Below the pieces are notes generated by a model. The model made no database searches, was not told the origin of the DNA, and was given only the letters and a program-made list of their open reading frames with translations. From CAYWKU01 sp964459325 (GTDB lineage Bacteria > RBG-13-61-14 > CAYWKU01), in assembly GCA_964459325.1 (NCBI GenBank), contig CAYWKU010000008.1, positions 79,853 through 143,852 of the forward strand: a stretch of DNA of 64,000 nt, read 5' to 3'. Positions 1 to 8,204 of the stretch are shown here, one piece after another; the stretch's first letter is position 1, and each line of letters begins with the position of its first letter. The translations under genes and the position numbers were made by a program.

Positions 1-258
1 GTGGTCTTCGAAGTTGCGGACCAGGGCTGTGGAATGGATTATGACATCAAACAGAAGGTGTTTACTACCTTCTTTACTACAAAGGGGACCGGGGGAACGG
101 GCCTGGGGCTTTTGTTAACCCGCAAAATCGTGCAGCAGCACGGTGGGAAGATAGACTTCTCGTCCATCCCCGACGAAGGAACGACTTTCCGCCTGCTTTT
201 CCCCCGGGATAGGCTGCCCGGGGTCAACACTGAAACAGGCGAACGCGTGGAAGCCTGA
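1..258 (+). CDS. sensor histidine kinase, C-terminal fragment (cut by window edge)
   Basis: This is the end of a histidine kinase ATP-binding domain (HATPase_c). The visible residues include the G1 box (DQGCGMD, near residues 7-13), an F-box-like stretch (FTTFFTTKG) and the G2 box (GTGLGLLLTRKIV), followed by the closing HGGKI strand and a GTTFRLLFP end. The H-box and N-box must lie upstream of base 1, so the GTG at base 1 is not a credible start. The downstream receiver (463-984) and second kinase (1016-2119) suggest a signalling cluster. The input signal cannot be judged from this fragment. Confidence 0.9.
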   Translation: MVFEVADQGCGMDYDIKQKVFTTFFTTKGTGGTGLGLLLTRKIVQQHGGKIDFSSIPDEGTTFRLLFPRDRLPGVNTETGERVEA

Positions 259-462
259 TTTCCTTCTCATGGGTAGCACACCCTGAGCGGAGGGCGGTTA
301 TTGAGTTTGAAAATGCTCGATGTGGCCTTTCATCTTCAGGATTACAAGCCGGTTCCCCTGAAACCCCCGGGGCCGGTCAGGGTGTGAGGATAGCAAGTTT
401 GTCTGGAAATTTTCGGAATTAATGCGCATAAAACGTACCTACCTGAAAGGAGTGCAGGAAAT

Positions 463-984
463 ATGACCAAGCCGGAAGAAAAGACCGTGATGGTGGTGGA
501 CGACGAGCCCGATGTTGTTTTCTACCTCAAATCGGTGCTTGAGGATGAAGGATTCAACGTCCTTACGGCCGGCAACGGCGAAGAAGCGCTGGAAAAGCTG
601 AAGAAAAACAAGGTCGACTTCATCAGCCTCGACCTGGTGATGCCCCGGAAGAGCGGTATAAAGTTCCTCTACGAGATGCGTCATAACAAGGAATGGTCTC
701 GCATCCCGGTGGTAATCGTTACCGGGCACGCCCGCGACGAAATGGGAAAATCCGATTTCGAGGAAATATTCAGCGGCAAGACAATCACCGGCCCCCAAGT
801 TTACCTGGAAAAACCCGTCAAACCGAAGGATTACGTGGACATGGTCAAGCGACAGCTCGGAATCGAGGTTGATGAAGCCGGAGAAACGGGCGACCCTCGC
901 AAATTAAAGAGCGACCTGAAACACCTGTTGGACGAAGCCGACTCCGATACGCTCAAAAAAATAAAGCAGATGCTCGGAAAGTAA
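463..984 (+). CDS. stand-alone response regulator receiver protein
   Basis: The protein is a 173-residue CheY-like receiver. Acidic pocket residues are D13 and D14, the phosphoacceptor is D57 in LDLVMP, a Thr sits in VVIVTGH, and the conserved Lys is in YLEKPVKP. There is an extended segment before that Lys (a longer alpha4 region) and about 45 extra C-terminal residues, lysine- and acid-rich, with no recognisable DNA-binding or enzyme domain. It probably relays phosphate by protein contact. A clear Shine-Dalgarno (GAAAGGAG) precedes the ATG. It lies between two histidine kinases, so one of them is the likely partner; this is inferred from position. Confidence 0.93.
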   Translation: MTKPEEKTVMVVDDEPDVVFYLKSVLEDEGFNVLTAGNGEEALEKLKKNKVDFISLDLVMPRKSGIKFLYEMRHNKEWSRIPVVIVTGHARDEMGKSDFEEIFSGKTITGPQVYLEKPVKPKDYVDMVKRQLGIEVDEAGETGDPRKLKSDLKHLLDEADSDTLKKIKQMLGK

Positions 985-1015
985 CCTCGACCTCTCGAAA
1001 GGGGTGACCTTCGGC

Positions 1016-2119
1016 GTGGAAGATGCCGGAAAAGAGGGAGGAAACGGAAAACAACCGGAACGGATACTTGACCGGTTCGATTCGGATAATCTCGCAAACC
1101 TCCTATTCGAGGAAGCCCCTTGCTACTTGTCCATTCTCGACCCCGAGCTTCAGATAATAAAAGCCAACCGCCGCTGCCGGGAAGATTTTGCCACACCGTA
1201 CACCCGCCATTGCTACCAGGCATACAAGGATAAGGACGGAATATGCCCCGACTGCCCGGCCCGAATAACCATCGAAGAGTCCCGCATTTTCGACAGCGAG
1301 GAAGTGCTGACCGACCGCTCGGGTAACCCGGTGAACGTATTCTGCCGGACCGCGCCGATAAAGGACGAGGGGGGTAAAGTGGCCGGTGTTCTGCACATGT
1401 CCGTGCAGGCCGGCAAAGGCGAAACGCTGCAGCACGACGTCCTGGCTTTCGAAAGCCAGATAAGCGCTGTCAGCCACGGCATAAAGGGCCTGCTTACCTC
1501 GATGGACGGCGGCATGTACCTGTGGGACTCCGGGCTGGATAAATCCGATGCGAAACGGATGGAAAAGGGCCTGAACATAGTAAGGCGCAACCTCCACCGA
1601 CTCAAGCACTTCGCACACGACATAATATATTACATCCGTCGTCGGGATTTTAAATATGAACAATTCGATGTCTCGGGAATAATGAAAAGGGTCGCCGGCT
1701 CGTTCGCCGAAGAAGCACGGCAATCGAATGCGACAATAAATGTAACCGAACCCGCCGAAAACCTGAAGGTAAACGCCGACTTCCGCGCAATTGAATCGGC
1801 GCTGTCGAACCTGGTGGCAAGCTCCATCGAAGACTGCCGCTCCGACACGCGCGAGGTGGAGCACGCAGTCCGGCTCAGTGCGCAAACGGAAGGCGGATGG
1901 GTCGTATTCGAGGTTAGCGACAACGGCGTGGGCATGGATTCGGACACTCTGGAGAAAATATTCAGCCTATTTTTCAACCCCAAGGGCATCGAAAGCTCGG
2001 GTATCGGACTGTTCGTCGCCAACAAAATAGCCCGCGCCCACAAGGGCGGCATAGACATCCGGTCATCCCCCGGTGAAGGCACCACTTACAATATGCGCAT
2101 TCCCCTTACCCGTAGTTGA
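1016..2119 (+). CDS. PAS-domain sensor histidine kinase with cysteine cluster
   Basis: No membrane segment is visible, so this is probably a cytoplasmic kinase. An N-terminal PAS-like domain carries a cysteine motif (CYQAYKDKDGICPDCP) of the kind seen in PAS domains that may sense redox state or bind a metal or heme; that function is inferred. The phosphoacceptor is in SHGIKG. A HATPase_c domain follows, with DNGVGMD and SSGIGLFVANKIA and the closing GEGTTYNMRIP. The GTG at 1016 is preferred because AAAGGGG lies about 11 bases upstream; the in-frame GTG at 1004 overlaps that site. It follows the receiver gene by about 30 bases and is probably co-transcribed. Confidence 0.9.
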   Translation: MEDAGKEGGNGKQPERILDRFDSDNLANLLFEEAPCYLSILDPELQIIKANRRCREDFATPYTRHCYQAYKDKDGICPDCPARITIEESRIFDSEEVLTDRSGNPVNVFCRTAPIKDEGGKVAGVLHMSVQAGKGETLQHDVLAFESQISAVSHGIKGLLTSMDGGMYLWDSGLDKSDAKRMEKGLNIVRRNLHRLKHFAHDIIYYIRRRDFKYEQFDVSGIMKRVAGSFAEEARQSNATINVTEPAENLKVNADFRAIESALSNLVASSIEDCRSDTREVEHAVRLSAQTEGGWVVFEVSDNGVGMDSDTLEKIFSLFFNPKGIESSGIGLFVANKIARAHKGGIDIRSSPGEGTTYNMRIPLTRS

Positions 2120-2154
2120 CAAAGCCCAACATTATGCTATCATTTCGCTATCAT
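2116..2154 (+). promoter_or_regulatory. promoter and possible operator of the VapBC pair
   Basis: A perfect -35 TTGACA (2116-2121) is followed after 16 bases by TATCAT (2138-2143). The 8-mer GCTATCAT occurs twice (2136-2143 and 2147-2154), spaced 11 bases start to start, about one helical turn. It overlaps the -10, as expected for an autorepressor operator of the downstream antitoxin. Operator use is inferred. Confidence 0.55.
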
Positions 2155-2174
2155 AGGTAACGGGGGAGGCATAC

Positions 2175-2414
2175 ATGGCACAGATACTTGTTCGCAACTT
2201 GGATAAGGAGCTTGTGGAACGGCTTAAAAAGCGTGCCAGGGAGGATGGACGTTCCCTGCAGGCAGAGGTGAAGTTTATCCTGGAGCAGGTGGCGAAGGAG
2301 CCCCGGGTGGATATGGAAACGGCCCGGAAAATATCCGAAAACTTTCGTAGAAGGTTCAAGGGGCGCAAGTTTCCCGACTCCGGGGAACTCATTCGCGAGG
2401 ACCGTCGGCGGTGA
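2175..2414 (+). CDS. ribbon-helix-helix antitoxin (FitA/VapB-like)
   Basis: The protein has 79 residues. The N-terminus MAQILVRNLDKELVERLKKRA is the typical beta-strand plus helix of Arc/FitA-type ribbon-helix-helix antitoxins, followed by REDGRSLQAEVKFILEQ. It is expected to bind its own promoter as a dimer and neutralise the PIN toxin with its charged C-terminus. A GGGAGG Shine-Dalgarno lies 6 bases before the ATG. Its stop overlaps the toxin start (GTGA), the usual coupled arrangement. Confidence 0.88.
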   Translation: MAQILVRNLDKELVERLKKRAREDGRSLQAEVKFILEQVAKEPRVDMETARKISENFRRRFKGRKFPDSGELIREDRRR

Positions 2415-2830
2415 GCTCATTTGTAGTGGACGCAAGTGTTGTGGCGAAATGGTTTGTCGAGGAAGAACATGGCAATGCCGCGCTTTCGGTTTTAAAGGAA
2501 ATGAACTCATTGCATGCGCCCGATTTTCTACTCCTGGAAATGGACAACATAATCTGGAAGTGGAGCAGACGCGGTGTGGTCTGCGATGAGGAAGGAAGCG
2601 AATTAAGGGATGCGTTTCGCCGGTACCCCATCCAATATCATCCATTCGTATCATTTCGTGATTCGGCTTTCGCAATAGCCAACCAGGTGAGACAAAGCGT
2701 ATACGACAGCCTTTACGTTGCCCTTGCAGCCCTTCTGAACGCCAGAATGGTGACCGCCGACCACAAGCTCTATGAAGGTGTCAGAAACAGCCGGTATAAA
2801 AAACATATTTTGTGGATAGGAGATATATGA
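2411..2830 (+). CDS. PIN-domain toxin, VapC family
   Basis: The 139-residue product has the PIN-fold signature: FVVDASVVAKWF with acidic D7, a mid-protein Glu (LLLEMDN), YDSLYVALA with a conserved Asp, and the final VTADHKLYE Asp. These acidic residues bind Mg or Mn for RNA cleavage. VapC toxins typically cut initiator tRNA or rRNA; the target here is unknown. It starts at GTG within the antitoxin stop. A GC-rich hairpin (GCCCCG/CGGGGC) follows the stop but has no T-run. Confidence 0.9.
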   Translation: MSSFVVDASVVAKWFVEEEHGNAALSVLKEMNSLHAPDFLLLEMDNIIWKWSRRGVVCDEEGSELRDAFRRYPIQYHPFVSFRDSAFAIANQVRQSVYDSLYVALAALLNARMVTADHKLYEGVRNSRYKKHILWIGDI

Positions 2831-2943
2831 TAGAGTGCCCCGACCCGTAACGGGGCCGGACAACCTGCCCAAGCCCAAGTGTGGGAAGCCCCTATTCGGC
2901 AGGGTGTATTGAAAAGCTATACCCTGCCTTTACCCTTTTAGGG

Positions 2944-3906
2944 ATGAGCGACTTCAACTATTACCTTGATGTTACGCCGCAGAAGAAGAGCTTGAGACAA
3001 CGGATTTCGCGATACCTTCCATTCATCCTTTTTATCGCAACCCTCTTCACCACCTTTTTTGCAGGGGCGTTAATGCAATTCATTTCCCCGGCGCAGATTT
3101 TTTCCGACCCCACTTTTTTATGGGAAGGCGCGCCTTTTGCGATACCGTTGATGGTGATACTGCTGACCCACGAGATGGGCCACTATGTGACAAGCCGCCG
3201 GCATCATGTACACGCCACCCTGCCCCATTTTATCCCCTTCCCCAATTACATCGGCACTTTCGGAGCGATAATCAAGATGAAATCCCCCATCCGCGACCGC
3301 CGCGCACTGCTCGATATCGGCGCCTCGGGGCCGCTGGCGGGTTTCGTGCTCAGTGTAATCGCGGCAGCGTGGGGACTGAGCCATGCCGAGGTTGTCCATA
3401 TTTCGCAGATACCCGAGGGTCACTGGTGGTTTCCGCGCATAGCTTTCGGCCCTAACCTGACCTTCGCAATGCTCGGGCAGGTTTTCGGCCCTTCCGGCGG
3501 AGGAAGCGAACACCTCATAGTCAGTCCCCTCATGGACGCGGGCTGGCTGGGTATGTTCGTCACCTGCCTCAATCTCATGCCTGCGGGACAGCTCGACGGG
3601 GGTCACATAGCTTACGCGGTGCTGGGCGATAAATGGGCGCTGCGGCTGGCGAAGATAGTCGTCGGATTCTGCATAATTCTCGGCCTGCCGGGCTTTCTGC
3701 CGCTCGTTTTTCCGGAAATGGGAGTCATGCTTCCGGTTTGGCCGGGCTGGGTAGTGTGGGGTGTGCTGATAATGGTTATCGGCCTGGGTCATCCGCCGCC
3801 CTTGGATTCCGGCGTTCGCCTGGACAAACCACGCACGGCCATCGGGATAATTTGCTTGCTTGTGTGGCTGGCGACTTTTACTCCGATACCGTTTTTGCCT
3901 TACTGA
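2944..3906 (+). CDS. site-2 protease family membrane metallopeptidase (M50)
   Basis: From ATG 2944 the protein is about 320 residues with several hydrophobic segments. The zinc-binding motif HEMGH lies at residues 76-80 in a membrane helix, and the second active-site motif is NLMPAGQLDGGH near residue 215, a variant of NPxDG. The pattern resembles the EGY-like branch of S2P proteases, which cut membrane substrates within the bilayer. An in-frame GTG at 2881 would add 21 residues; neither start has a good ribosome-binding site. The substrate is unknown. It converges with the next gene and no terminator is evident between them. Confidence 0.88.
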   Translation: MSDFNYYLDVTPQKKSLRQRISRYLPFILFIATLFTTFFAGALMQFISPAQIFSDPTFLWEGAPFAIPLMVILLTHEMGHYVTSRRHHVHATLPHFIPFPNYIGTFGAIIKMKSPIRDRRALLDIGASGPLAGFVLSVIAAAWGLSHAEVVHISQIPEGHWWFPRIAFGPNLTFAMLGQVFGPSGGGSEHLIVSPLMDAGWLGMFVTCLNLMPAGQLDGGHIAYAVLGDKWALRLAKIVVGFCIILGLPGFLPLVFPEMGVMLPVWPGWVVWGVLIMVIGLGHPPPLDSGVRLDKPRTAIGIICLLVWLATFTPIPFLPY

Positions 3907-3919
3907 TTGATTGCAGCTA

Positions 3920-4792
3920 TCAGGAACAACGAGCGATGAACTCCGCCGCGTCGGTATCATCCCTTATTCCCAGCCGGGTCAGGGCAAAATCGTAGCGCAC
4001 CGGGTCTTCCGGGGCTAATCTTCGGAAGAAATCGGTTATTTCAAGGGCGGTCTTCATGTCCGCTTGGTTTCTACTCGTTATACCCAGGGCGCGGGAGATG
4101 GAGTACATATGCCTGTCCAGCGGCACAATCAGATTTCGCGGTGACACTTCACTCCACCCGCCGGGGTCTACATCATCTTCCCTCACCATCCATCTCAAGT
4201 AAAGCAGAAGCCGCTTGCAGGCGCTTCCCCGCGAAGGAATCGGCAGAATGCCGCATCCGTCGCCCGATGCCGAGTTGATTTCGGCGACATATTTATCGAG
4301 CGCGCTCAAAACATCCCCGCGGTCGCCGTTCATGCACGCCGCGAAGCAGGCGCGGAGGCTTCCATGTTCAGTGACCGCGCTTTTAACTCCCGCCAGCAGC
4401 GAAGCGACGTCGTCTCCGGTGGTCCACCGGTGCTTGAAGCCGCGATAAATCCGTTTCAGTTCAGCTTCCGAGGTGTTATCGAGGAAATCGCGCGGGGCGG
4501 GTCCCATTTCGGTGAGCACCTTGCTTACGCTTGCGAGTATCTGCTTCACGTTCCCGTAAGCCAGGCCGGATGCGATAATGCCCGCTATCTCCCGGTCGGC
4601 GGGGTTTTCGTAGTCATATAAAAAAATCAAGGGGTCGGGGTAGACGAACTCCCTCCTGTTGTACTTGCGATAGAGCTCCTCCAGAACCTCTCCGCTCAGC
4701 GATGCCCTGCCCCGGCCAAGGGGCTTAAGCCCCTTGTCTAGCCCCTTGTCTTTAAGCCCCCTGTCTGCCGATGATTCGTTTTTCTTTTGCAA
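3920..4792 (-). CDS. TIGR02757 / DUF2400 family protein with repeat-derived N-terminus
   Basis: The 290-residue protein matches the TIGR02757 family in segments such as YPDPLIFLYDYENPADREI, ASGLAYGNVKQI, YRGFKHRW, KRLLLYLRWMVR and NLIVPLDRHMYSISRALG. The family's function is unknown; a helix-hairpin-helix-like role on nucleic acid has been suggested. Residues about 9-27 (GLKDKGLDKGLKPLG) are encoded by tandem copies of a dispersed repeat also found intergenically at 8205 and 51154. The start appears to be TTG just after the cydB stop, with a weak ribosome-binding site, and no ATG precedes the conserved part. Its true N-terminus is uncertain. Confidence 0.82.
   Translation of the reverse strand: MQKKNESSADRGLKDKGLDKGLKPLGRGRASLSGEVLEELYRKYNRREFVYPDPLIFLYDYENPADREIAGIIASGLAYGNVKQILASVSKVLTEMGPAPRDFLDNTSEAELKRIYRGFKHRWTTGDDVASLLAGVKSAVTEHGSLRACFAACMNGDRGDVLSALDKYVAEINSASGDGCGILPIPSRGSACKRLLLYLRWMVREDDVDPGGWSEVSPRNLIVPLDRHMYSISRALGITSRNQADMKTALEITDFFRRLAPEDPVRYDFALTRLGIRDDTDAAEFIARCS
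4717..4765. repeat. hairpin repeat family A inside the TIGR02757 gene
   Basis: The palindrome CAAGGGGCTTAAGCCCCTTG is followed by two further imperfect units (GCCCCTTGTC and TTTAAGCCCCCTGTC). They are read in frame on the minus strand as repeated (D)KGL(K) residues. The same palindrome occurs between genes at 8205-8229 and 51154-51178. Confidence 0.8.
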
Positions 4793-4798
4793 TCCCTT

Positions 4799-5821
4799 TC
4801 AGTAGCCTCCGTAGCTTGCTTCCTCGTGCGTTACTTTCCCCTTGAACACCCTGTAAACGAGCGATTGATAGATTATGACCAGCGGGATAAACACCATCAC
4901 CACCCCTAGCATTATCTTCAGCGTCTTGGGGCTGGAGGCGGAATTTGCTATGGTGGCGCTGAACGCCGGCTCCAGGCTTGACGGCAGCAGGTTCGGATAC
5001 ATGCCTATTACCCCGAAAAGCGCGGCGGTGAATATGGTCGCCGAAGAAAAGCTCCACGCCTTCCAGTAACTCTTCTTCGCGATGAAAACCGGCGTCAATA
5101 TCAACGCCGCCACCGTAACCAGCGGGATGATAAACAACGCCGGGCTTGCGAGATAGTTGGCGTAAAGGTTAGTCCATACCGCGGTCGTAATCAGGAAAAG
5201 CACCGCGATTATGAGCAGCAAAACCCACATCTTACCCGCCAGCGAAGCCGCCCGCTCGTGTAGCTCGCTTTCGGATTTGTTCGCTATCCACAAGGCGCCG
5301 TGCACGACGAACAGGAAGACGAACAGAAGACCGCCGAGAATGCCGTAGGGGCTTAGCAAGCCAAGGAGGTTGCCGTGATACGCGCCGTTCGCCCCGACGG
5401 GCACGCCCTTGAAGATGTTGGCGAAAGCCACGCCCAAAAGAAACGCCGCCAGGGTGCTTGATAACACCGTTGTAACGTCCCACACCTTTCTCCAGCGCGG
5501 GGTATCCAGCTCCGTCCGGAAAGCCACCGACACGCCCCTGACTATCAGAGCTACGAGTATAAGCATCAGCGGCGAATAGAGGGCGCTGAACATGGTCGCG
5601 TAAGCTCCCGGGAAGGCGGCAAAGCTCACCGCGCCGGCGGTTATCAGCCATACTTCGTTACCGTCCCATACGGGGCCTATGGAGTGATAAATTACGCGCC
5701 GGTCGGCTTCGGTTTTGCCCAGCACCGGCACCAGCGTGCCCGCGCCCAGGTCGAAACCGTCCAGCATGAAATAAACCGCCCACAAGGTTCCCCATATTAC
5801 AAACCAGGTTACTTCAAGCAT
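4799..5821 (-). CDS. cydB: cytochrome bd ubiquinol oxidase subunit II
   Basis: The 340-residue membrane protein has the CydB opening (VIWGTLWAVYFMLDGFDLGAGTL) and the downstream WDGNEVWLITAG motif. About eight to nine hydrophobic segments are visible. Together with CydA it forms the quinol oxidase that reduces O2 to water at high affinity and generates proton motive force without proton pumping. It overlaps the end of cydA by 8 bases, so the two are translationally coupled. No CydX-like small subunit is seen next to it. Confidence 0.96.
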   Translation of the reverse strand: MLEVTWFVIWGTLWAVYFMLDGFDLGAGTLVPVLGKTEADRRVIYHSIGPVWDGNEVWLITAGAVSFAAFPGAYATMFSALYSPLMLILVALIVRGVSVAFRTELDTPRWRKVWDVTTVLSSTLAAFLLGVAFANIFKGVPVGANGAYHGNLLGLLSPYGILGGLLFVFLFVVHGALWIANKSESELHERAASLAGKMWVLLLIIAVLFLITTAVWTNLYANYLASPALFIIPLVTVAALILTPVFIAKKSYWKAWSFSSATIFTAALFGVIGMYPNLLPSSLEPAFSATIANSASSPKTLKIMLGVVMVFIPLVIIYQSLVYRVFKGKVTHEEASYGGY

Positions 5822-7157
5822 TTTCGCTCACCCCCACCTTCCGGCCTTCTCCGGTTTCTTCTATGCCCTTTTTGGCAAAGTAATAAATGAGATAAAAGTC
5901 CACCAGCGCCAGCAAACCGTACAGCAACAACAGGGCCGCCAGACTGACGGCTACCTGGGACAGGTTTATGTTTGAAACCCCCTCGGAGGTTTTCATCACC
6001 CCGTACACAATCCAGGGCTGCCTGCCCACTTCGGTAACTATCCATCCAAGCTCCGCCGCCAGGTAAGGCAACGGTATAGCCGCGAGAAAGCCCCACAACA
6101 TCCACCCGGGCGCGGATTCTATCCGGTTACGGGCGATAAATCCTACCCCTGTTATCAGGACGAACAGGAAACCCAGCCCCACCATGGCCCTGAAGGATAG
6201 AAACGTTGCCGCTACAGGCGGCCTTTCGTCTTCCGGAATGTCCCGCAGCCCCTTGACTTCGGCGTTAGGGTCAAAGTGGGCGAGCAGGCTCAACCCCGCA
6301 GGAATTCCAATAAACCGGAAGTAATTCCTTTCGTTTTCCTCGTCAGGAAACGCGAGCAGATACATCGGCGCGCCCTTTTGAGTTTCCCAATGCGACTCCA
6401 TGGCCGCCAGCTTGGCGGGCTGTTCGGAAGCCACCTCCTCGCCACTGAGGTGCCCGGTAAACACTGCGAAAAGGGCGAATATCAGCGAAAAAGTCACGCC
6501 GATTTTAAACGACTTCTTGAAAATATCGACGTTGCGCTCCCTGAGGATGTGGTAAGCGCTCACGCCGGTCACGAAAAACCCGCCTACAAGCAACGACGCT
6601 GCCAGGACGTGAATGAACGTGATGATTGCAAACTTCTGAGTTACCACCGCCGTGAAGCTTTCCAGCTCCGCCCGGCCATCCCTTATGACGTAACCCACCG
6701 GGTGTTGCATGAATGCGTTTGCAGCAAGTATCCAGTAGGCGGAGCCTATCGAGGCGAGCACTATCAGCCACATCACCGCTGCGTGGGCTTTCGGCGATAT
6801 TTTCTTCCAACCGAATATCCAGAGTCCCAGAAGCACCGATTCGAGGAAAAATGTCGCCGTAGATTCTATGGCCAGCAGCGAGCCGAACACGTCGCCTACG
6901 AAGGCCGAGTATCCGGCCCAGTTGGTACCGAACTGAAATTCAAGCGTAAGGCCGGTAACCACGCCGAGGACGAAGTTGATTACGAATATCTTTCCCCAGA
7001 ATTTGGCGTGCTTTAAGTAGTCCTCGTTCCCGGAGCGTGCGTAAATCGTCTCCATTATCGCCACCAGCACCCCGAGACCTATGGTGAGAGGCACGAAGAT
7101 GAAATGGAACAAAGTGGCTACGGCAAATTGAAGCCGCGACAACAACAGTACATCCAT
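5814..7157 (-). CDS. cydA: cytochrome bd ubiquinol oxidase subunit I
   Basis: The protein has 447 residues, the usual length for the short Q-loop type. The N-terminal LSRLQFAVATLFHFIFVPLTIG holds the axial His of heme b595, LTLEFQFGTNWAGYS and FFLESVLLG contain conserved acidic residues, EQPAKLAAMESHW is the quinol-loop core, and GRQPW is the CydA signature. In an anaerobe this oxidase serves O2 scavenging as well as microaerobic respiration. Co-location with rubredoxin, superoxide reductase and rubrerythrins on the same strand supports a protective role; that role is inferred. Confidence 0.97.
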   Translation of the reverse strand: MDVLLLSRLQFAVATLFHFIFVPLTIGLGVLVAIMETIYARSGNEDYLKHAKFWGKIFVINFVLGVVTGLTLEFQFGTNWAGYSAFVGDVFGSLLAIESTATFFLESVLLGLWIFGWKKISPKAHAAVMWLIVLASIGSAYWILAANAFMQHPVGYVIRDGRAELESFTAVVTQKFAIITFIHVLAASLLVGGFFVTGVSAYHILRERNVDIFKKSFKIGVTFSLIFALFAVFTGHLSGEEVASEQPAKLAAMESHWETQKGAPMYLLAFPDEENERNYFRFIGIPAGLSLLAHFDPNAEVKGLRDIPEDERPPVAATFLSFRAMVGLGFLFVLITGVGFIARNRIESAPGWMLWGFLAAIPLPYLAAELGWIVTEVGRQPWIVYGVMKTSEGVSNINLSQVAVSLAALLLLYGLLALVDFYLIYYFAKKGIEETGEGRKVGVSENA

Positions 7158-7210
7158 ACCGCCTACCCCCTCTTTCTGTTTATTACCCCATTGAACATCG
7201 CTTCAATAAA

Positions 7211-7353
7211 TGGTAGGCGCGACACTCTTGTCGCGCTTATTCCGCAACACCCGGCAGGAGTGCCGGGCCTACCATGCGCCGTGCCCGGCAGGAGTGCCGG
7301 GCCTACCAGTCGCGCTTACTCAGCGATGCCCGGCAGGAGTGCCGGGCCTACCA
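7211..7353. repeat. hairpin repeat family C: one inverted variant and three tandem copies
   Basis: Three near-identical 25-base units lie at 7250-7274, 7284-7308 and 7329-7353, each a hairpin CCCGGCA/TGCCGGG around a GGAG loop followed by CCTACCA. A fourth copy at 7211-7236 is in the opposite orientation with a different stem: GCGCGACA ctct TGTCGCGC replaces the CCGGCA-type stem, and both arms change together. The array fills the gap between cydA and the next minus-strand gene. The bases from 7158 to 7210 show nothing else recognisable. Confidence 0.85.
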
Positions 7354-7357
7354 TGAG

Positions 7358-7933
7358 CTATTCTTGTTCCTCGTCATCATTGCCCACAAGCTTCAGGGCC
7401 CACGCCGAGAGCTCCCTCAGTTGCTCATCATTCGATTCCAGGAACGGCTTCAGGTAAACCGGCGCGTCTTTCACCGACTCGGGATTTTCCTCCGCCAGCC
7501 TGCTAATAGCCCAAACGACTCCGCGCTGAAGCGGCTCGTATTCCAGGTAGTTACCGTCCGGGCGGATATAAGATACGAGCACGTGGGCGAACTCGGCGGC
7601 AAGCGCTTCGTTGCGGGCCATTATTTCGCCCATCGCCTCTGGCGCGCCCCACCCTATTCCGCCCGATTCGTCGTTGAGCGACCACATCAGCCTTCGCATG
7701 AAGTTTCGGGCAAACTCCATATCCCGCTCCGCCTCGCCGGCGACTATCTCACCGATGGCCTCCACAGCTCTCCATTTCCGTTCGCCGGCGTCGCACAGCG
7801 CCTGGAGCAGATAATTTACCGTTTTTGAAGCCGGAAACTTCCGAAGTTCCCGGAGCGCGCCTTCAAAATCATTCCTCTCCAGCAGCTCCTTCACCTGCCG
7901 CTTGAGATTTCCGGCGTCGGCATCTCTCCCCAC
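7358..7933 (-). CDS. DVU0298-like HEAT-repeat protein
   Basis: The protein has 191 residues, is soluble and all-helical in character. The central segment FMRRLMWSLNDESGGIGWG followed by APEAMGEI is, from memory, characteristic of the DVU0298 family of sulfate reducers and relatives. Helical pairs of the HEAT type (AVEAIGEIVAG, GVVWAISRLAEENPE, LSAWALKLVGNDDEE) surround it. The function is unknown; such helical scaffolds usually mediate protein contacts. It is on the minus strand with the oxygen-defence genes, just before rubredoxin in the chromosome but after it in the reading direction. Confidence 0.75.
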   Translation of the reverse strand: MGRDADAGNLKRQVKELLERNDFEGALRELRKFPASKTVNYLLQALCDAGERKWRAVEAIGEIVAGEAERDMEFARNFMRRLMWSLNDESGGIGWGAPEAMGEIMARNEALAAEFAHVLVSYIRPDGNYLEYEPLQRGVVWAISRLAEENPESVKDAPVYLKPFLESNDEQLRELSAWALKLVGNDDEEQE

Positions 7934-7957
7934 GGCTACCGCCTCATATGTTACCCT

Positions 7958-8116
7958 CTAGCCCTCCGGCTCGAACTCGGTCTTCTCGGCGCCGCAAACC
8001 GGGCAGACCCAGTCATCGGGCAGCTCCTCGAAGGGCGTTCCGGGTTTCACTCCGTTTTCCGGGTCTCCCTTATCGGGGTCGTAAACGTAACCGCACACCT
8101 GGCAGACGTACTTCAT
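7958..8116 (-). CDS. rubredoxin
   Basis: A 52-residue rubredoxin is encoded here. Two CxxCG knuckles bind one iron: CQVCGYVYDPDKGD at the N-terminus and CPVCGAEKTEFEPE at the C-terminus, with the typical FEELPDDWVCP between them. It carries single electrons in the cytoplasm, commonly to superoxide reductase and rubrerythrin, both encoded nearby. A strong AAAGGAG lies 9 bases before the ATG. Length and all four cysteines are intact. Confidence 0.96.
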   Translation of the reverse strand: MKYVCQVCGYVYDPDKGDPENGVKPGTPFEELPDDWVCPVCGAEKTEFEPEG

Positions 8117-8204
8117 GTTTTTAATCTCCTTTCATATTTGGAATTATACTCGACGCAACAAGTAACTGCGCAGCCAATTCATGTTTTCCCTGGTTTGTTC
8201 TGCC

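Noticed and set aside
2831..2880. GCCCCG/CGGGGC hairpin as terminator of VapBC
   Set aside because: No T-run follows, so intrinsic termination is not supported.
6276..7016. Open frame opposite cydA
   Set aside because: Antisense to a conserved gene with matching motifs; no family pattern.
7250..7353. Three tandem repeats as a CRISPR array
   Set aside because: Units are palindromic and about 25 bases, spacers are of 9 and 20 bases and unequal, and there are no cas genes.
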